Shown: one piece after another, positions 10,140 to 20,952 of the stretch
How positions within the stretch are numbered: position 1 is the stretch's first letter
Layout: each line of letters opens with the position of its first letter
NCBI GenBank assembly: GCA_001655205.1
Contig: LPNZ01002761.1
Location: 1 to 29,132 of the forward strand
Length of the DNA stretch: 29,132 nucleotides
Direction: 5' to 3'
Source of the DNA: Lenisia limosa
Taxonomy: Eukaryota; Breviatea
The notes under the pieces: model-generated
What the model was told of the DNA's origin: nothing
Databases searched by the model: none
What the model saw: only the letters and a program-made list of their open reading frames with translations
Made by a program: the position numbers and the translations under genes

Positions 10140-10916
10140 TTTCCCACTCTGACAGAAACTATTGGCGATTGTTCCTATTTGACTCAAACCCCATATTCTA
10201 AACTGTTCCATTATTATGTCGTTCTATAATTGTTAATATATTGCTCTTATCAATTACCAGTTTTCAGTATTTTATTTTAAACATGAACCAAATGATGACA
10301 GGGGTTTTGATGCTATTGTCTTTCCAAAGATTTAAGTTTCGCCTGGTTCCAACAAATATGAACTAGTCTGTAAAGTTTATGGTCTATAGTTGCTGTCATC
10401 GTACTTACAACATTACTTGCCAATCGTAGTCCCAGGAATATATTTTGCTATCATTAAATCACTAATAATAAGTTTGTGGACAATTTGTGGATCACTTGTG
10501 GAACTTTTTAGCAATATGAGAAGAAGATATTTTTTTATTGACACTAATTCTCTGCTAATGAGTGATGCATCCTGTAATTTGAAATGAGTGAGAACTTACC
10601 ACATAAGGAAAGTTGCAGATTTCAGTCACTGCGCAAATTGCTAGAATTCGCCCCATAATATCATTCATATTCACATAGTCACTATTTTGAGTGATTCTGT
10701 AATAGTGATAGTATTTTAGTGAATTTAAACAAACTTCCACCGGCTAAACATCACTCCTCACTTTCCTCAAATTACTGTTCCAGATTTGAAGATTTGTTAA
10801 AAATCTTTAACTTCTCTTCTTTCTTCTCAGCTACTTCTTCCTCTTGTTAATTCCATCACAACCATCCACAGATCAAATTAAACTGCAGAATATATCAATT
10901 TACTTGATAAATTGCA
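10140..10916. other. B-C intergenic spacer
   Basis: The first ~130 nt resemble the 3' flank of gene A (TTATTATGTCGTTCTATAAT versus TTATTATATCGTCTTATTAT), so the 3' untranslated regions are paralogous too. The rest is AT-rich and leads into a pyrimidine-rich tract before the gene C start. No additional exon was recognised. No convincing AATAAA for gene B is visible close to its stop. Confidence 0.45.
10601..10728 (+). promoter_or_regulatory. shared upstream blocks, gene C promoter region
   Basis: Block 1 is ACATAAGGAAAGTTGCAGAT (10601-10620) and block 2 is AATAGTGATAGTATTTTAGT leading into GAATTT (10701-10726). They correspond in order and spacing to the blocks upstream of genes B and D and lie about 190-310 nt before the ATG at 10917. 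Confidence 0.4.
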
Positions 10917-13900
10917 ATGTTTACTGCCAAGTTCTGGGTTTTCCTTTTGTTCATCATTCCAACAGTTTTTTGTAAGTGTGGATTTGGAATCTCGTTTATT
11001 CATTAACTAAATTCTCACTAAATCCTTCATTTGTAAAATTATGAAATATTACTATTTGAATGTGAAATACCTTCACGTGTATTGTTGACATTTGTGGTTG
11101 TTTATTTGAGGTAGAGGCTCAGACTTAGTAGTATATCGTTAAGTCATCACATTACTATGTGGCATCAACATTTCTTCTTATATATAGTATTATTTTTGTC
11201 TAATATATAAAATAAATATTTAAGCTACAAATATAGTACATATTTTCACTAATCTTGAAGTTAATTATAAACATTTTAACTAATCCCACAGCCGCATGTA
11301 AACTGTTTAATAAAAAAGGAGTTAAATTCTGTCAAGGTACGTAAAAAGGTTTAAGCATAAAGAATATTTTGACAATTTCCGTTTCGTAGTAAAACTGAAA
11401 ACACAACACTATTTAGAATAGCATATAATATGATTCTCTATAAGATTTATCACGTATCCTCCTCATAAGAAATCACATTTTCTGGAGGTGAAATGTGAAC
11501 TTTGAGTGGGTAGTATGTAATAATTAAAAATAAGAGAAATGTAAAAACTGTCTGGGTAACAATCTGTGTCTTGATTTGTTGCAATGATTGTAAAGCGGCA
11601 CTTTCAATGAAAAACCACTGAATGTCTGTAGGAGGCTGTCCTGGAGGTAATGGCAAATGTGTACCTATCTTCGATAATGTTGGCGATGTTCGAAGCTGTA
11701 TATGCACGGCACCGGTGAGTGGAGTAAGAATGGGAAATACATAAATATAAACGTGGGATAGGAAATAAACATAGTGCATATTACAACAAAAAAAGAAAAA
11801 ACTAAAATAGAGAGAGAATGAGTGTGAACTCTTATGTTGTATATTCTAAGGCGCATTGACTTCAAACACTCGTATTGTTTGAATATTACAACTTGTATAA
11901 AATGTAGAATTCTACATATGGAAATAAGTCTAAATTATATTATACTATGTACATAATAACCAGATCAGCAAATAATTGCAAATACTGGTGGTACTTAGAG
12001 CAAAGTTTTACTTAGGCAATCATAGTTGTTGCTATTCAAGTGAATCAAGAGCATCTATGGGATGAGCGATTTTGTTTTTCCTGTAGCATTTTGTATGTAT
12101 TCATATTTCATTATATGTTTCAGTTTCTTTGTATCAAAAGAGTCCCTAAAACTGACGCTCCGCAGGGTGTCGTGTGCTACCCATCCTTCAAGCAAAACTC
12201 TGGGTGGTCGTGCATGGGTGATTGTGGCAGCCCAAGCAGGGATTGTGAACCAGAATTTGGCAAGCGCTTTCTGCCAAATGGAGAGGTATGTTCGTGTTTT
12301 GTCGATTACTATTATCAATCCAATATCTCTATATGCGTGATGGTGATGACGGCTTTGGCCAGATACATTCTTATTTTTTATTTCCCATTGCCATATATAT
12401 ATATGGATAGGTGCTGTAATATATTTCAAATTATAATGTATTTGAATTGGAGTATTTTGATTGTTTCAGATTACTAGTAAATACGAAATGGAGATGTACT
12501 GGTTTATTTGTCTAGATAACATACTATTTTGCTTCCCAATGTCCCACATATATAATATTCTTGATAAATAATAATACTGTATTCTTGATAAGTCCTCTAA
12601 CAAAATCGATACTCAACCGATCTTGTTCGGACTGCAAGGAAGTTTTAATTATTATTCTTGAAATGGACAGGTCCCTCTCTTTTGTTTATCTTATGACAAT
12701 TCAGGTTATCTCTTTCTTCAAGGGGTGTAAATGTACAAACGCAGAGTGTAAAATGACTCAAGCCGATAACGGACAAAAGATTTGTGCTGGACACTGTCCA
12801 AATTGTGAGTATTTAGATAACTTTGGCTTATTTTGTTCTACAAATAATGAGGTTTGACAAGTGAGAACGTCCAGTCGCGAACTTGTTTTTCGCGAATGTT
12901 CTTAACTAGCTCTTTCCTATGGTAGAAAAAGCAGTGGAAATATCGATATACTAATTGACGATTATTGAATAATTCCTTAATTACTCGTAGTACGAAAGCC
13001 TTATTGATAACCCTCTGCTGCCAAGAACCTAATATTTTAGCAAGTCCCAGTAATACCGAATTCTGCGAGCCCATTTTCTCCAAAGGTCAATTGAGGGACT
13101 GCAAATGCCAAGGCGGTAGGAGGGATTAGACTGAGCGTAGCTGATTTGATATCAAGATGACATACAAATGTAATATTTAGAGTACACCGAACTCTACTTC
13201 AACTTAATTCTTGTATAATTTTGGATATACATGTACGTGAAACATTTTTTCTCTTATAACCTAAAACTTGAGGAGATAATGAAACTAGTATCCAACATGT
13301 TGCATTGTGATGCGAAACATTCGAGTGAATTTACTAAGAACATACCAGAATCAGAAAAGGACCCCTGTAATTCCATTCCTAAACTCCTAACTATGACTAC
13401 ATACTTTGAAAGGGTTATGGTCCTCACTTTGGTTCCAAAATAGCAGTGTTATCGAGGATTTATCGATACATTTAGTCGTGTTTCGAACTGATATAAAGCC
13501 CTTTTTATATGTTTTGTTAAACGCCCTCACTATTTAGGCACGTGCTTTGCGCACTATTCTCCGCTGCCTTTTGGATGGCATTGTGACTTGCAAGATTGTA
13601 ACAATGACGTTTGCTTTTAGTCTTTATCTTGCTTTTAATGAAAAATAGAAACCTTAGTTTTTTATTTTATTCTATAAAAATGACAAATTCAAAAACACTT
13701 GTTTATATCCAAATGGAAAATCACTCTTAATCAATATAACTTGTAATTGCTCCAGAGTTTATCTAATTGAAATACTCTTGTTATGGACTGAATTGAATGT
13801 AAGCAAATATTTAATTGTTTAGAAGCAGGAGTGCAAAGAGCTATACTACGTCAAAGATGGGAAAAGAGTCTTCAACGGCTGTGATTGTATTGACAAACCC

Positions 13901-16900
13901 AATAGTGAGAAAAATGAATATGTGTTACAATGTTGAGATTCATAATATAATTGGGCTAATATCTATAATTCAAACAAAATTCTCTTACTGTGTCAGACGC
14001 AGTGTGAAGAAATAGAAGACTTAATTTACTCTATAGATTGTCGAAAAGAAAACAATATGTGTGTTGGACAGTGCCCAAATTGTAGGTGATGAATGCATCA
14101 CAGTTCCAATGGTTTCATCAAGGTTACAAAAGTAATAGCCAATGCTAACTAATCCTAAAATTTGTTAATTAACTTATCGTAGTGAACTTTTCACGGACCA
14201 ATAAATAATTCTCCAAGCTTTAACACAATTTCTATACATTTAAATTTACTTTTGCTTTCTATATTATAATTATTAATCATAGTATATTGTTTCACATTTT
14301 ATATAATTTGTATAATATATAATGTTGTTATAATGTCACGCTAATATGATCAATACATTAATGTGATATTAAATGCTGTTTATTACAATAATTTTAGCAA
14401 GCCCCAGAAATCCTCAGTATTGTGAGGCCATTTTCTCCAATGGTCAACTACGTGACTGCCAATGCCAGGGCGGTAATGTGATATTTTTGAAAGTAGTTTA
14501 TTTGATTAGTTCCAACGTTTTATTCAAATACTCGTATAAGGGCTTGATTCAGTGTTTTATTTAAACAGATATAGGTTCCAATTTTGTAACATCATCTCAC
14601 ATTTTGGATCATTTTCACATACTACTCCTTGAATTATCGAAGGGATATGATACCTCATATACATAAAAATGACAATTCCAACAAGTCACAATGATACTCT
14701 GATATATTCATTCCTTAACTTGGTCCATCATGTTGACTTGAATACCAGTCACGGTATATCGTTTTATATCAATAGAAGATGTGGGCTAACATTTGCATGC
14801 AACATACTTGAACTAATTATGATGTCACACAAAATGCACATATCTAGAACTTTTTTGAGAACTCAAGGAATCCCTAATCACCACTTTAGGAACCTGCTTT
14901 GCCCACTACTCTAAGGAGTTGTCGGGATGGCATTGTGACTTACCGGAATGCCCAAACGGAGTATGTTAACTTTTCAGACGAGTTTTTATTGTCATCTCAA
15001 GGCACCATCGATTTGTAATTCCCATGTGTAATTTGGTTATCCAATACATTTCTTTTGATTTTGATATCGATATATTATTACGATTGTCTTGTAAATTATG
15101 GTAATCCACCTTTTCATAAGAACACCAAGTCAAATCACGATAACGATGTTGTAGGAACAGGTTTGTAAAGAACAGTACCATGTGAAGAACGGAAAGAGGC
15201 TATTCAATGGCTGTGATTGTATTGACAAACCCAATCGTAAGTAAAAGGGAATATTTTTGGTGAAATAAATATGTGGCCAATCTTGAAAATATTGTAAAAA
15301 TGAATTTGGGTAATATTGCTATAATATACATATATTTTTATTAGAAGGCATAAGTCCCCGTGTGAGTGCGACCGCAAGTATGAGTGTGATAACAGAGCTG
15401 CCTACTTGTGACGCAAAATTCCTCTTTCGGCAAAAAATCAATAACAATTCCTAAAAAACGAGAATTTTGTATGATATATAATCATTTATATATTTTGAAT
15501 TTTTATTTGTTCTTCTCTACATTCTAAAGGATCAACTTGATTTACAACTTAGCTTGTCGAAAAGAAAACAATATGTGTGTTGGACAATGCCCAAATTGTA
15601 AGCGAGACAAATTTCAAAGTAATTACTAGATTATTCATTGGAAATAATTTCTTTAAAAATAATTTCCACCCATCCCACACATCATATTTGGGGGGGGGGA
15701 GTTGATGGGGTTATTTGAATAAATATTGACATCAACTATTTTCAATTATGTTAAATTTCGCAATAGAATTGACTAGGCATGGTTTGAACCTTGTCATTTA
15801 CAACTTCTTCTGGACTTGATTATTCATAAACTTCCCTTCTTTATTTTTACAATTTAAATTTTGTGACAGTTTGTAGCAACTTTACTTACGTCAAAAAGAA
15901 GTACCAAATTTGGTTGTCAAACTAAGCTCTAATGCAGATTTTTCACATCATTCAATTTGTAGCAAGCCCCAGCAATCCCCAATTTTGTGAACCCATTTTC
16001 TCCGATGGCCAACTTCGGGACTGCAAGTGCCAGGGCGGTAGGCGGAATTAGTTTTGAGATAAATGATGTACATTTCACATTATTAGGGAAGCAAATAAAC
16101 TTCTTTAAATTTCCATAAGATTCCCATGTAAAATATGGGAATTCCATTGTTTCACAAGAATCTTAAGTCAATGTGTGCCACAGTACTTTTTCACAAATGC
16201 GTGTTTTCTTTTGTTGATCGTGTCGGCACTTAACGGCAACTGTCTATACTGTACCTTTCAAGCTGAGAATATTTTATGTATAAAGGCTTTTCCCTGAGCT
16301 TTAAATTATCATGAATGTAAAACTCCAATTGATGTTGTTAGGTACTTGTATTGCCCATTACTCTCAGAAGCTTGGATGGCATTGCGACTTGCCTAATTGC
16401 CCTAAGGAGGTTTGTTTATTCTATTTGAGAATAAGATAATACTTCACAGGTTGTTTTTGTAATCATGTAATTATTTATATTGCACTTCGTATTAGTGTGA
16501 TAAAATATGATAACATTACAATCAACATCTAAATTTAACGATGTTAACCTACAGTGAATTATAGTCACTAAATATTCGCAAGCATTTTACTAATATATGT
16601 ACATGTATATGTACTCAACATTACGATTTTGTAAAAACGATGTAGATTCATAAGTCTATTTCATATTGTAGAACAAGGAATGTAAAGAGCTATTTCACGT
16701 GAAGAACGGGAAGAGGCTTTTCAATGGCTGTGACTGTATTGACAAACCCAATCGTAAGTAAAAGGAAATATTATTTTGGTGAAATAGTTATGTGGCCAAG
16801 CTTGAAAATTTTATGAAAAGAGAGTTTGTGTTATATTGCTTTAATTCATATTAATATTACACTTGGGCATATTATTTAAACATTTTGAATATTTATTTTG

Positions 16901-19900
16901 TTCTTTTCTAAATTTTAAATGTTATGTCAAGTTGATTTACAACTTAGTTTGTCGAAAAGAAAACAATATGTGTGTTGGACAATGCCCGAATTGTAAGCGC
17001 GAAATATTTCCAATAGCACACCTCCCTCCAACCCCAGCAACATAATTGTGGCCGGTGGAAGGGGATGGTAGTTGACGGGGTTACTTGTATATATAGTGAC
17101 CGGGATAAGTTTTTGTCCTAATTTCCTTGGTAAATCAGAGAGCAAATCGGTTAAGAACTATCCCGGTCACTGTATATTGACATCATTTATTCTCCATTTA
17201 TTTAAATTTCGCCATGGATCCCACTAATGATACCTTGTCTCATCTGGAACTTCTGGACTTGATTATACATAAAAACCCCATTAACTGAAATATGGGTGTG
17301 GGTGTTGGCAACTTTACTTATGTCAAAATGAAGTACAACAGCTCTAATGCAGATTTTCTATTTACACAAAAATTATTCTATTTCTAGCAAGCCCCAGCAA
17401 TCTCCAATATTGTGAGCCCATTTTCTCCGATGGTCAACTTCGAGACTGCAAATGCCAGGGCGGTAAGGGGAATTACTTTGGGGGATTTTGTGGTTGAACA
17501 CTACTTGGGCTTCTTGTGAAAATGTTGGTGTTCCCATATATTACAAGGAGATTCCATGAAATTTTATCAAAATTTGAGAAAATTCACGGGTTTTCCAAAA
17601 AAACGGGAATCCCAAGTCGATGCGCCGTAGTGAAGAGACTGTGGATATGGATATAATAAATATGAAGTAGTGGTGGTGAGTTTTCTTTGCTTTCTTACAA
17701 ATGTCTGTTTTCTTTAGTTTACCGTGTAAGTATAACTGCACTTTGATACTTCAGCTTTCAATCAGAGAATATCTTGTGTAATGTAAAACTCAAAGCTCTT
17801 GACAAAATCTTGAAATGAGTTACAGAAACAATCACCAATATTAGGTACTTGTATTGCCAATTACTCTCAGAAGCTTGGATGGCATTGCGACCTGCCTAAT
17901 TGCCCTATGGAGGTTTGTTCATTCTGTTTGAGAATAAGATAATATTTCACAGGTTGTTTTTGAAACCATGTAATTATTTATATTGCATTTCGTATTGTCT
18001 GATGATATTGTACACCATTACAATCAACGATATTCACTTTTGGTGAATTATTGTCACTAAATATTCGCAAAATCGTATAACCTATGTGAAGTCATAAGTA
18101 ATCTACTCTTAATATTTCTCTACAAATTTCATGTTATATAAAATATAATAAAACATACATGTACATACATGTATATACCCAGCTCTATTTCATAGTGTAG
18201 AACCAGGAATGTAAAGAGTTATTTCACGTGAAGAACGGGAAGAGGCTTTTCAATGGCTGTGATTGTATTGACAAACCCAGTCGTAGGCAAACTAAAGGAG
18301 AAGAATATTAATTCATGGGTTTAAAATACCTCTGAACTATTGCGCACTTCAAGTGATTCTTATGCTACAATCTTAACAAAAGAAATGAAGGATATCTGTT
18401 AAATTTGGAAACTATAATACTGTTATAAATTCTCATGTTGATATGATAAACAAATTCGTTGTGGAAAAACTATTAACGATTCGTTTAAAAGAACTTCTAT
18501 GATTTTAATTGATAAAACTGAAATTATAACATGATTTATTTTAGCTTGTCGAAAAGAAAACAACATCTGTGTTGGAACTTGCCCTGATTCTGATGAGGTA
18601 AAATGGGATATATTTCCTTATTTAGTTTGTATTTTATCTGTTTAGAATTGCATTGGGCACTATCTTAATAGCAAGCTCGACGTATGCAGATGTTGCGAAT
18701 GTGATCCCCCTCCAGAACCGGGTTTGTGGCAAGTATTTATCAGAATGGGACTGTTTTTAGGGCTTTATTTCAGTGAAAAAATATCAATGAAATAGCAGTA
18801 TTGGTCGAAATGTATCGTTAACTCAGTCACTTTTGTAACTATGGAGACGCTTGAATAATAAATAATACTATGAGACACAAATGTCTATGACAAAAGGTGC
18901 ATGCTGGGGAGGCACGCAGAAAGCTGTGTGCACAGAGTTGTAAAGCAAATGCTTGGGTGAATTAATATTATTTTATAATCCAATATCTCTTATTAGCGTG
19001 ATGATTTGGACGGCTTTGGCCAGATACATCCTTATTTGTTATTTCTCATTGCTGTATATTATAAAAGTTAAAGTCCATAATTTATCCATTTATGATAACA
19101 CAACAGAATATTGCCCCCAAAATATCATATGATACTCATAATTCAACTGGAAGACTTTCCTCAAACTTATATTTTTTTCTCCTAAATCAGCCATTTACAA
19201 AAATACATAAACCAAAACTTCAGAAGAATCCCCTCCATTTCAATTTGTATTCCATATCTTTCCCTTAAATCAACCATTTATGTTTCCCCTAATTCAACCA
19301 GAAGATTGTCATCTTGAGTTCGCCAATAGGGTACCGAAATGTGTTGGGCAGTGCCCAGGTACATCCAGATGCAGACTCCTTTCTGGAACGGCCTTGTTTT
19401 GCGCGTGTACTGGTTAGTGTATTTAAGAAAATAGTAATGTTTGTGTCATATGGAGCGCTTCCATCTGGCCTGGATTATAATTTATACCTATAAAATATTG
19501 ATATTTATTGAAGGTATTTCAATATTCAGTTGTATTTTGTCATTGACCCGAAGCGGTAATCGTGGTGTATTTAACAGATGAAATTTCTTAATGTATCATT
19601 AAGATTCCAATCAGGACATTCCCTCCACCATATTCAATACATGTGGTCTGTGAGATGATTTCGTGTAATTATTTAAAACATTAATTTTGAAGGAAACAAA
19701 TATAACAAGACAAATTTACAACCATGGTACTAATTATTTTGATAGAATTATAGGATACCTTCCAATTAGTTTTATGAAATCAATTTTGAAATTTAAGTGT
19801 CTAAAATAGAGTTTCTTTGACTGTATTTCTCACTTCAAGTTTAATTGAATATTTCAATTAATTGCACAGATTTTTAAAAATTATATCTTATACGACTACG

Positions 19901-19936
19901 CCTCACTCTCCAGCGATTCTCCCTGGAGACTTGTAA
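10917..19936 (+). CDS. gene C: expanded paralogue with twelve six-cysteine units (568 aa)
   Basis: Twenty-four exons: 10917-10971, 11292-11336, 11632-11714, 12166-12285, 12705-12804; quartet 1: 13041-13115, 13538-13608, 13823-13904, 14037-14081; quartet 2: 14398-14472, 14890-14960, 15155-15236, 15553-15597; quartet 3: 15963-16037, 16342-16409, 16672-16753, 16948-16992; quartet 4: 17388-17462, 17845-17912, 18201-18282, 18545-18597; then 18646-18721, 19302-19412 and 19914-19936. The sum is 1707 nt, in frame. The ATG opens a leader (KFWVFLLFIIPTVF), and the ends match genes B and D. Each extra quartet adds two units with motifs CEPIFSDGQLRDCKC, GWHCDLPNC, LFNGCDCIDKP and CRKENNMCVGQCP. The acceptor at 12124 is an in-frame alternative to 12166, adding 14 codons. 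The 18598-18645 intron is only 48 nt. Function unknown; probably secreted. Confidence 0.87.
12312..12400 (+). repeat. dispersed repeat M3, partial copy
   Basis: TATCAATCCAATATCTCTAT, GCGTGATGG and GACGGCTTTGGCCAGATACA, then TTCCCATTGCCATATATA, match the right half of the M3 copy at 18913-19060. It lies in the intron after exon 12285 of gene C. Confidence 0.6.
13041..14081 (+). repeat. gene C exon quartet 1
   Basis: Exons 13041-13115, 13538-13608, 13823-13904 and 14037-14081 encode one cassette (end of a III-type unit, a full IV-type unit, start of the next III-type unit). It begins and ends at phase 1, so cassettes can be added without breaking the frame. It is the most diverged of the four: the GWHC exon has QDCNND rather than PNCP, and the intron after CDCIDKPN uses a GTGAGA donor. 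A degraded M2 element (about 13420-13502) lies in its second intron. Confidence 0.8.
13420..13502. mobile_element. MITE family M2, diverged copy
   Basis: Left TGGTCCTCACTTTGGTTCCA, interior ATCGAGGATTTATCGATA, right TTTCGAACTGATATAAAGCC. Ends and interior resemble the M2 copies at 22354 and 21241, but the inverted repeats are eroded. Confidence 0.45.
14398..15597 (+). repeat. gene C exon quartet 2
   Basis: Exons 14398-14472, 14890-14960, 15155-15236 and 15553-15597. The protein motifs are CEAIFSNGQLRDCQC, GWHCDLPEC, LFNGCDCIDKP and CRKENNMCVGQCPN. The intron after 15236 starts GTAAGTAAAAGG and contains ATATGTGGCCAATCTTGAAA, as does the equivalent intron of quartet 3 (after 16753), so the introns were copied with the exons. 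Its third intron-flanking region carries a diverged M1 element (15003-15137). Confidence 0.85.
15003..15137. mobile_element. palindromic repeat family M1, diverged copy
   Basis: Left AAGGCACCATCGATTTGTAA with TTCCCATGTGTAATTTGG, right CCACCTTTTCATAAGAACAC then CAAGTC, resembling the ends of copies 1 and 2. The middle has acquired a TATCGATATA stretch. Ends are eroded. Confidence 0.4.
15963..16992 (+). repeat. gene C exon quartet 3
   Basis: Exons 15963-16037, 16342-16409, 16672-16753 and 16948-16992. The GWHC exon is 68 nt rather than 71, one codon shorter than in quartets 1 and 2 and the same as in quartet 4. Together with highly similar introns (for example GAGAATAAGATAATACTTCA after 16409 versus GAGAATAAGATAATATTTCA after 17912), this marks quartets 3 and 4 as the most recent duplicates. 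Confidence 0.87.
16088..16180. mobile_element. palindromic repeat family M1, truncated copy
   Basis: CATAAGATTCCCATGTAAAA, TATGGGAATTCCATTGTTTC and ACAAGAATCTTAAGTCAATG match the right two thirds of M1. The left inverted end is missing. It occupies the same intron position in quartet 3 as the complete copy in quartet 4 (17498-17632), consistent with insertion before that duplication. Confidence 0.55.
17095..17171. mobile_element. ~77-bp hairpin element M5
   Basis: The ends AGTGACCGGGATA and TATCCCGGTCACT are perfect inverted repeats. The flanks are TATAT on both sides. The homologous intron of quartet 2/3 (near 15714-15735, TTTGAATAAATATTGACATC) lacks the element, which gives an empty site. 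It lies in the intron between quartets 3 and 4 of gene C. Confidence 0.7.
17388..18597 (+). repeat. gene C exon quartet 4
   Basis: Exons 17388-17462, 17845-17912, 18201-18282 and 18545-18597. The last exon is 53 nt and ends in CPDSDE, like the single-copy genes, and so hands over to unit V rather than to another cassette. The exon before it is nearly identical to that of quartet 3 (CKELFHVKNGKRLFNGCDC). Confidence 0.87.
17498..17632. mobile_element. palindromic repeat family M1, copy in quartet 4
   Basis: The right end is GGGAATCCCAAGTCGATGCG then CCGTAGTG. The left is CACTACTTGGGCTTCTTGTG, which aligns with the reverse complement of the right part of copy 1. It lies in the first intron of quartet 4. 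Confidence 0.6.
18913..19060 (+). repeat. dispersed repeat M3, long copy
   Basis: It begins CACGCAGAAAGCTGTGTGCA and contains GGGTGAATTAATATTATT, CCAATATCTCTTATTAGCGT and GACGGCTTTGGCCAGATACA, ending CATTGCTGTATATT. A second long copy in reverse orientation lies at 21771-21929. It sits in the intron between exons 18721 and 19302 of gene C. Its class is unknown; no inverted ends are evident. Confidence 0.65.
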
Positions 19937-20565
19937 TGCCAAGTCGCACGCTTTTGTAGGGTTTCTTATATTGACATAAGTTTATGATTCCGATTGGTTT
20001 GATTCTTGACTTCATATTATTTTCACTTCTTTTTTGTTTTGTTATTGTCTATTTCTACTGTTCAAATACATTACATAGAAAGCAATTTATTCGTCGTTAA
20101 AGGATATAGGGTCACTAGATTAGCTTCCCCGATCCGGGATCATTGACCTCGGCACGACCTATAATAGACGTTCTGTTTTAAAGCAGGTCTCAAATTATAA
20201 GAAAGACGGATGGGACACCACTGATATTAGGAAAATGTCCGCTTGCGAGTAGACGAGTTCCATTGGCTCACCCTTAGGTTATGTGATATGGATTTTGAAA
20301 CTGGTAAAAAAAACCAATAATATTGACATGTGATACCCACAAACGAAGTACAATTAGGTGACATGCACATCGTTGACACGGAAGATCCTGATGTATATTT
20401 GTCACTACCTCTGTGCTACCTCTTGTGGAATGTAATCATTATGTAACCCATTGTCTAATTTCGTAAAAATTTTTTTTTGTACTTTCGGTTTGCTAAACCC
20501 CCAGAATCTGAATATTCTTTATTTACCACTTTGACTTGTGGATAGATGAGGGTATTATTGTCGCA

Positions 20566-20571
20566 AATAAA
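20566..20571 (+). terminator. possible polyadenylation signal, gene C
   Basis: AATAAA in the context GTCGCAAATAAAAGTATTTT. It is the first clear canonical hexamer noted after the gene C stop, but it is distant, so usage is uncertain. Confidence 0.25.
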
Positions 20572-20689
20572 AGTATTTTATGAATTCAGTCATTCAGTCA
20601 TTCAGTCATATCAATATAGTTCATAAAGACGATGATTCTAGTCTTGGAGGTTGCAGAAGAAGAATCCTTCTATAACTTGCCTTATCGGG

Positions 20690-20812
20690 AAAGTTGCCTT
20701 TTAAAAAATTGGCCTGGTTTCTTGACTTGTTGCTGCATGTGTGTGACAATAATAGCCTATTTAGTCTAGTGTAGTTAGATAAATATAATAGTGATAATAT
20801 TGTAGTGATGGT
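20690..20812 (+). promoter_or_regulatory. shared upstream blocks, gene D promoter region
   Basis: Block 1 is CTTATCGGGAAAGTTGCCTT (20681-20700 area) and block 2 is AATATAATAGTGATAATATT followed by GTAGTGATGG (about 20782-20811). They match the gene B and C blocks in order, with the ATG at 20953 about 140-260 nt downstream. Confidence 0.4.
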
Positions 20813-20952
20813 AGATCACTGTTTCCTTTACATGAGCTTGTTTCGTTACGTTCCCCGAATTGAAGTTGCCTTTTTCATTTTGCAGTTTTAAAGCTTCTTT
20901 GTCATCCCTCTTCATTCTAACCTTTTAAATTATCCTTTGCTCTGTAAATACG

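Larger units (their letters stand above)
19937..20952. other. C-D intergenic spacer
   Basis: No exon was recognised. The spacer contains a short tandem ATTCAGTC triplet repeat (about 20583-20608), an AATAAA at 20566-20571 that could end gene C transcripts about 630 nt after its stop, and the upstream blocks of gene D. The rest is unremarkable. Confidence 0.45.

Noticed and set aside
11450-11779. 109-codon open frame on the - strand
   Set aside because: It overlaps exon 11632-11714 of gene C in antisense, has no family motif, and its composition follows AT-rich intron sequence.
12040-12477. 145-codon + strand frame and antisense frames over the same place
   Set aside because: The + frame is exon 12166-12285 read through into both flanking introns; only the exon part is conserved in B and D. 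The antisense frames are shadows.
13041-18597. CRISPR-like or satellite explanation for the regular repeats in gene C
   Set aside because: The repeats are protein-coding exons with splice sites and codon-level conservation, spaced by long non-identical introns.
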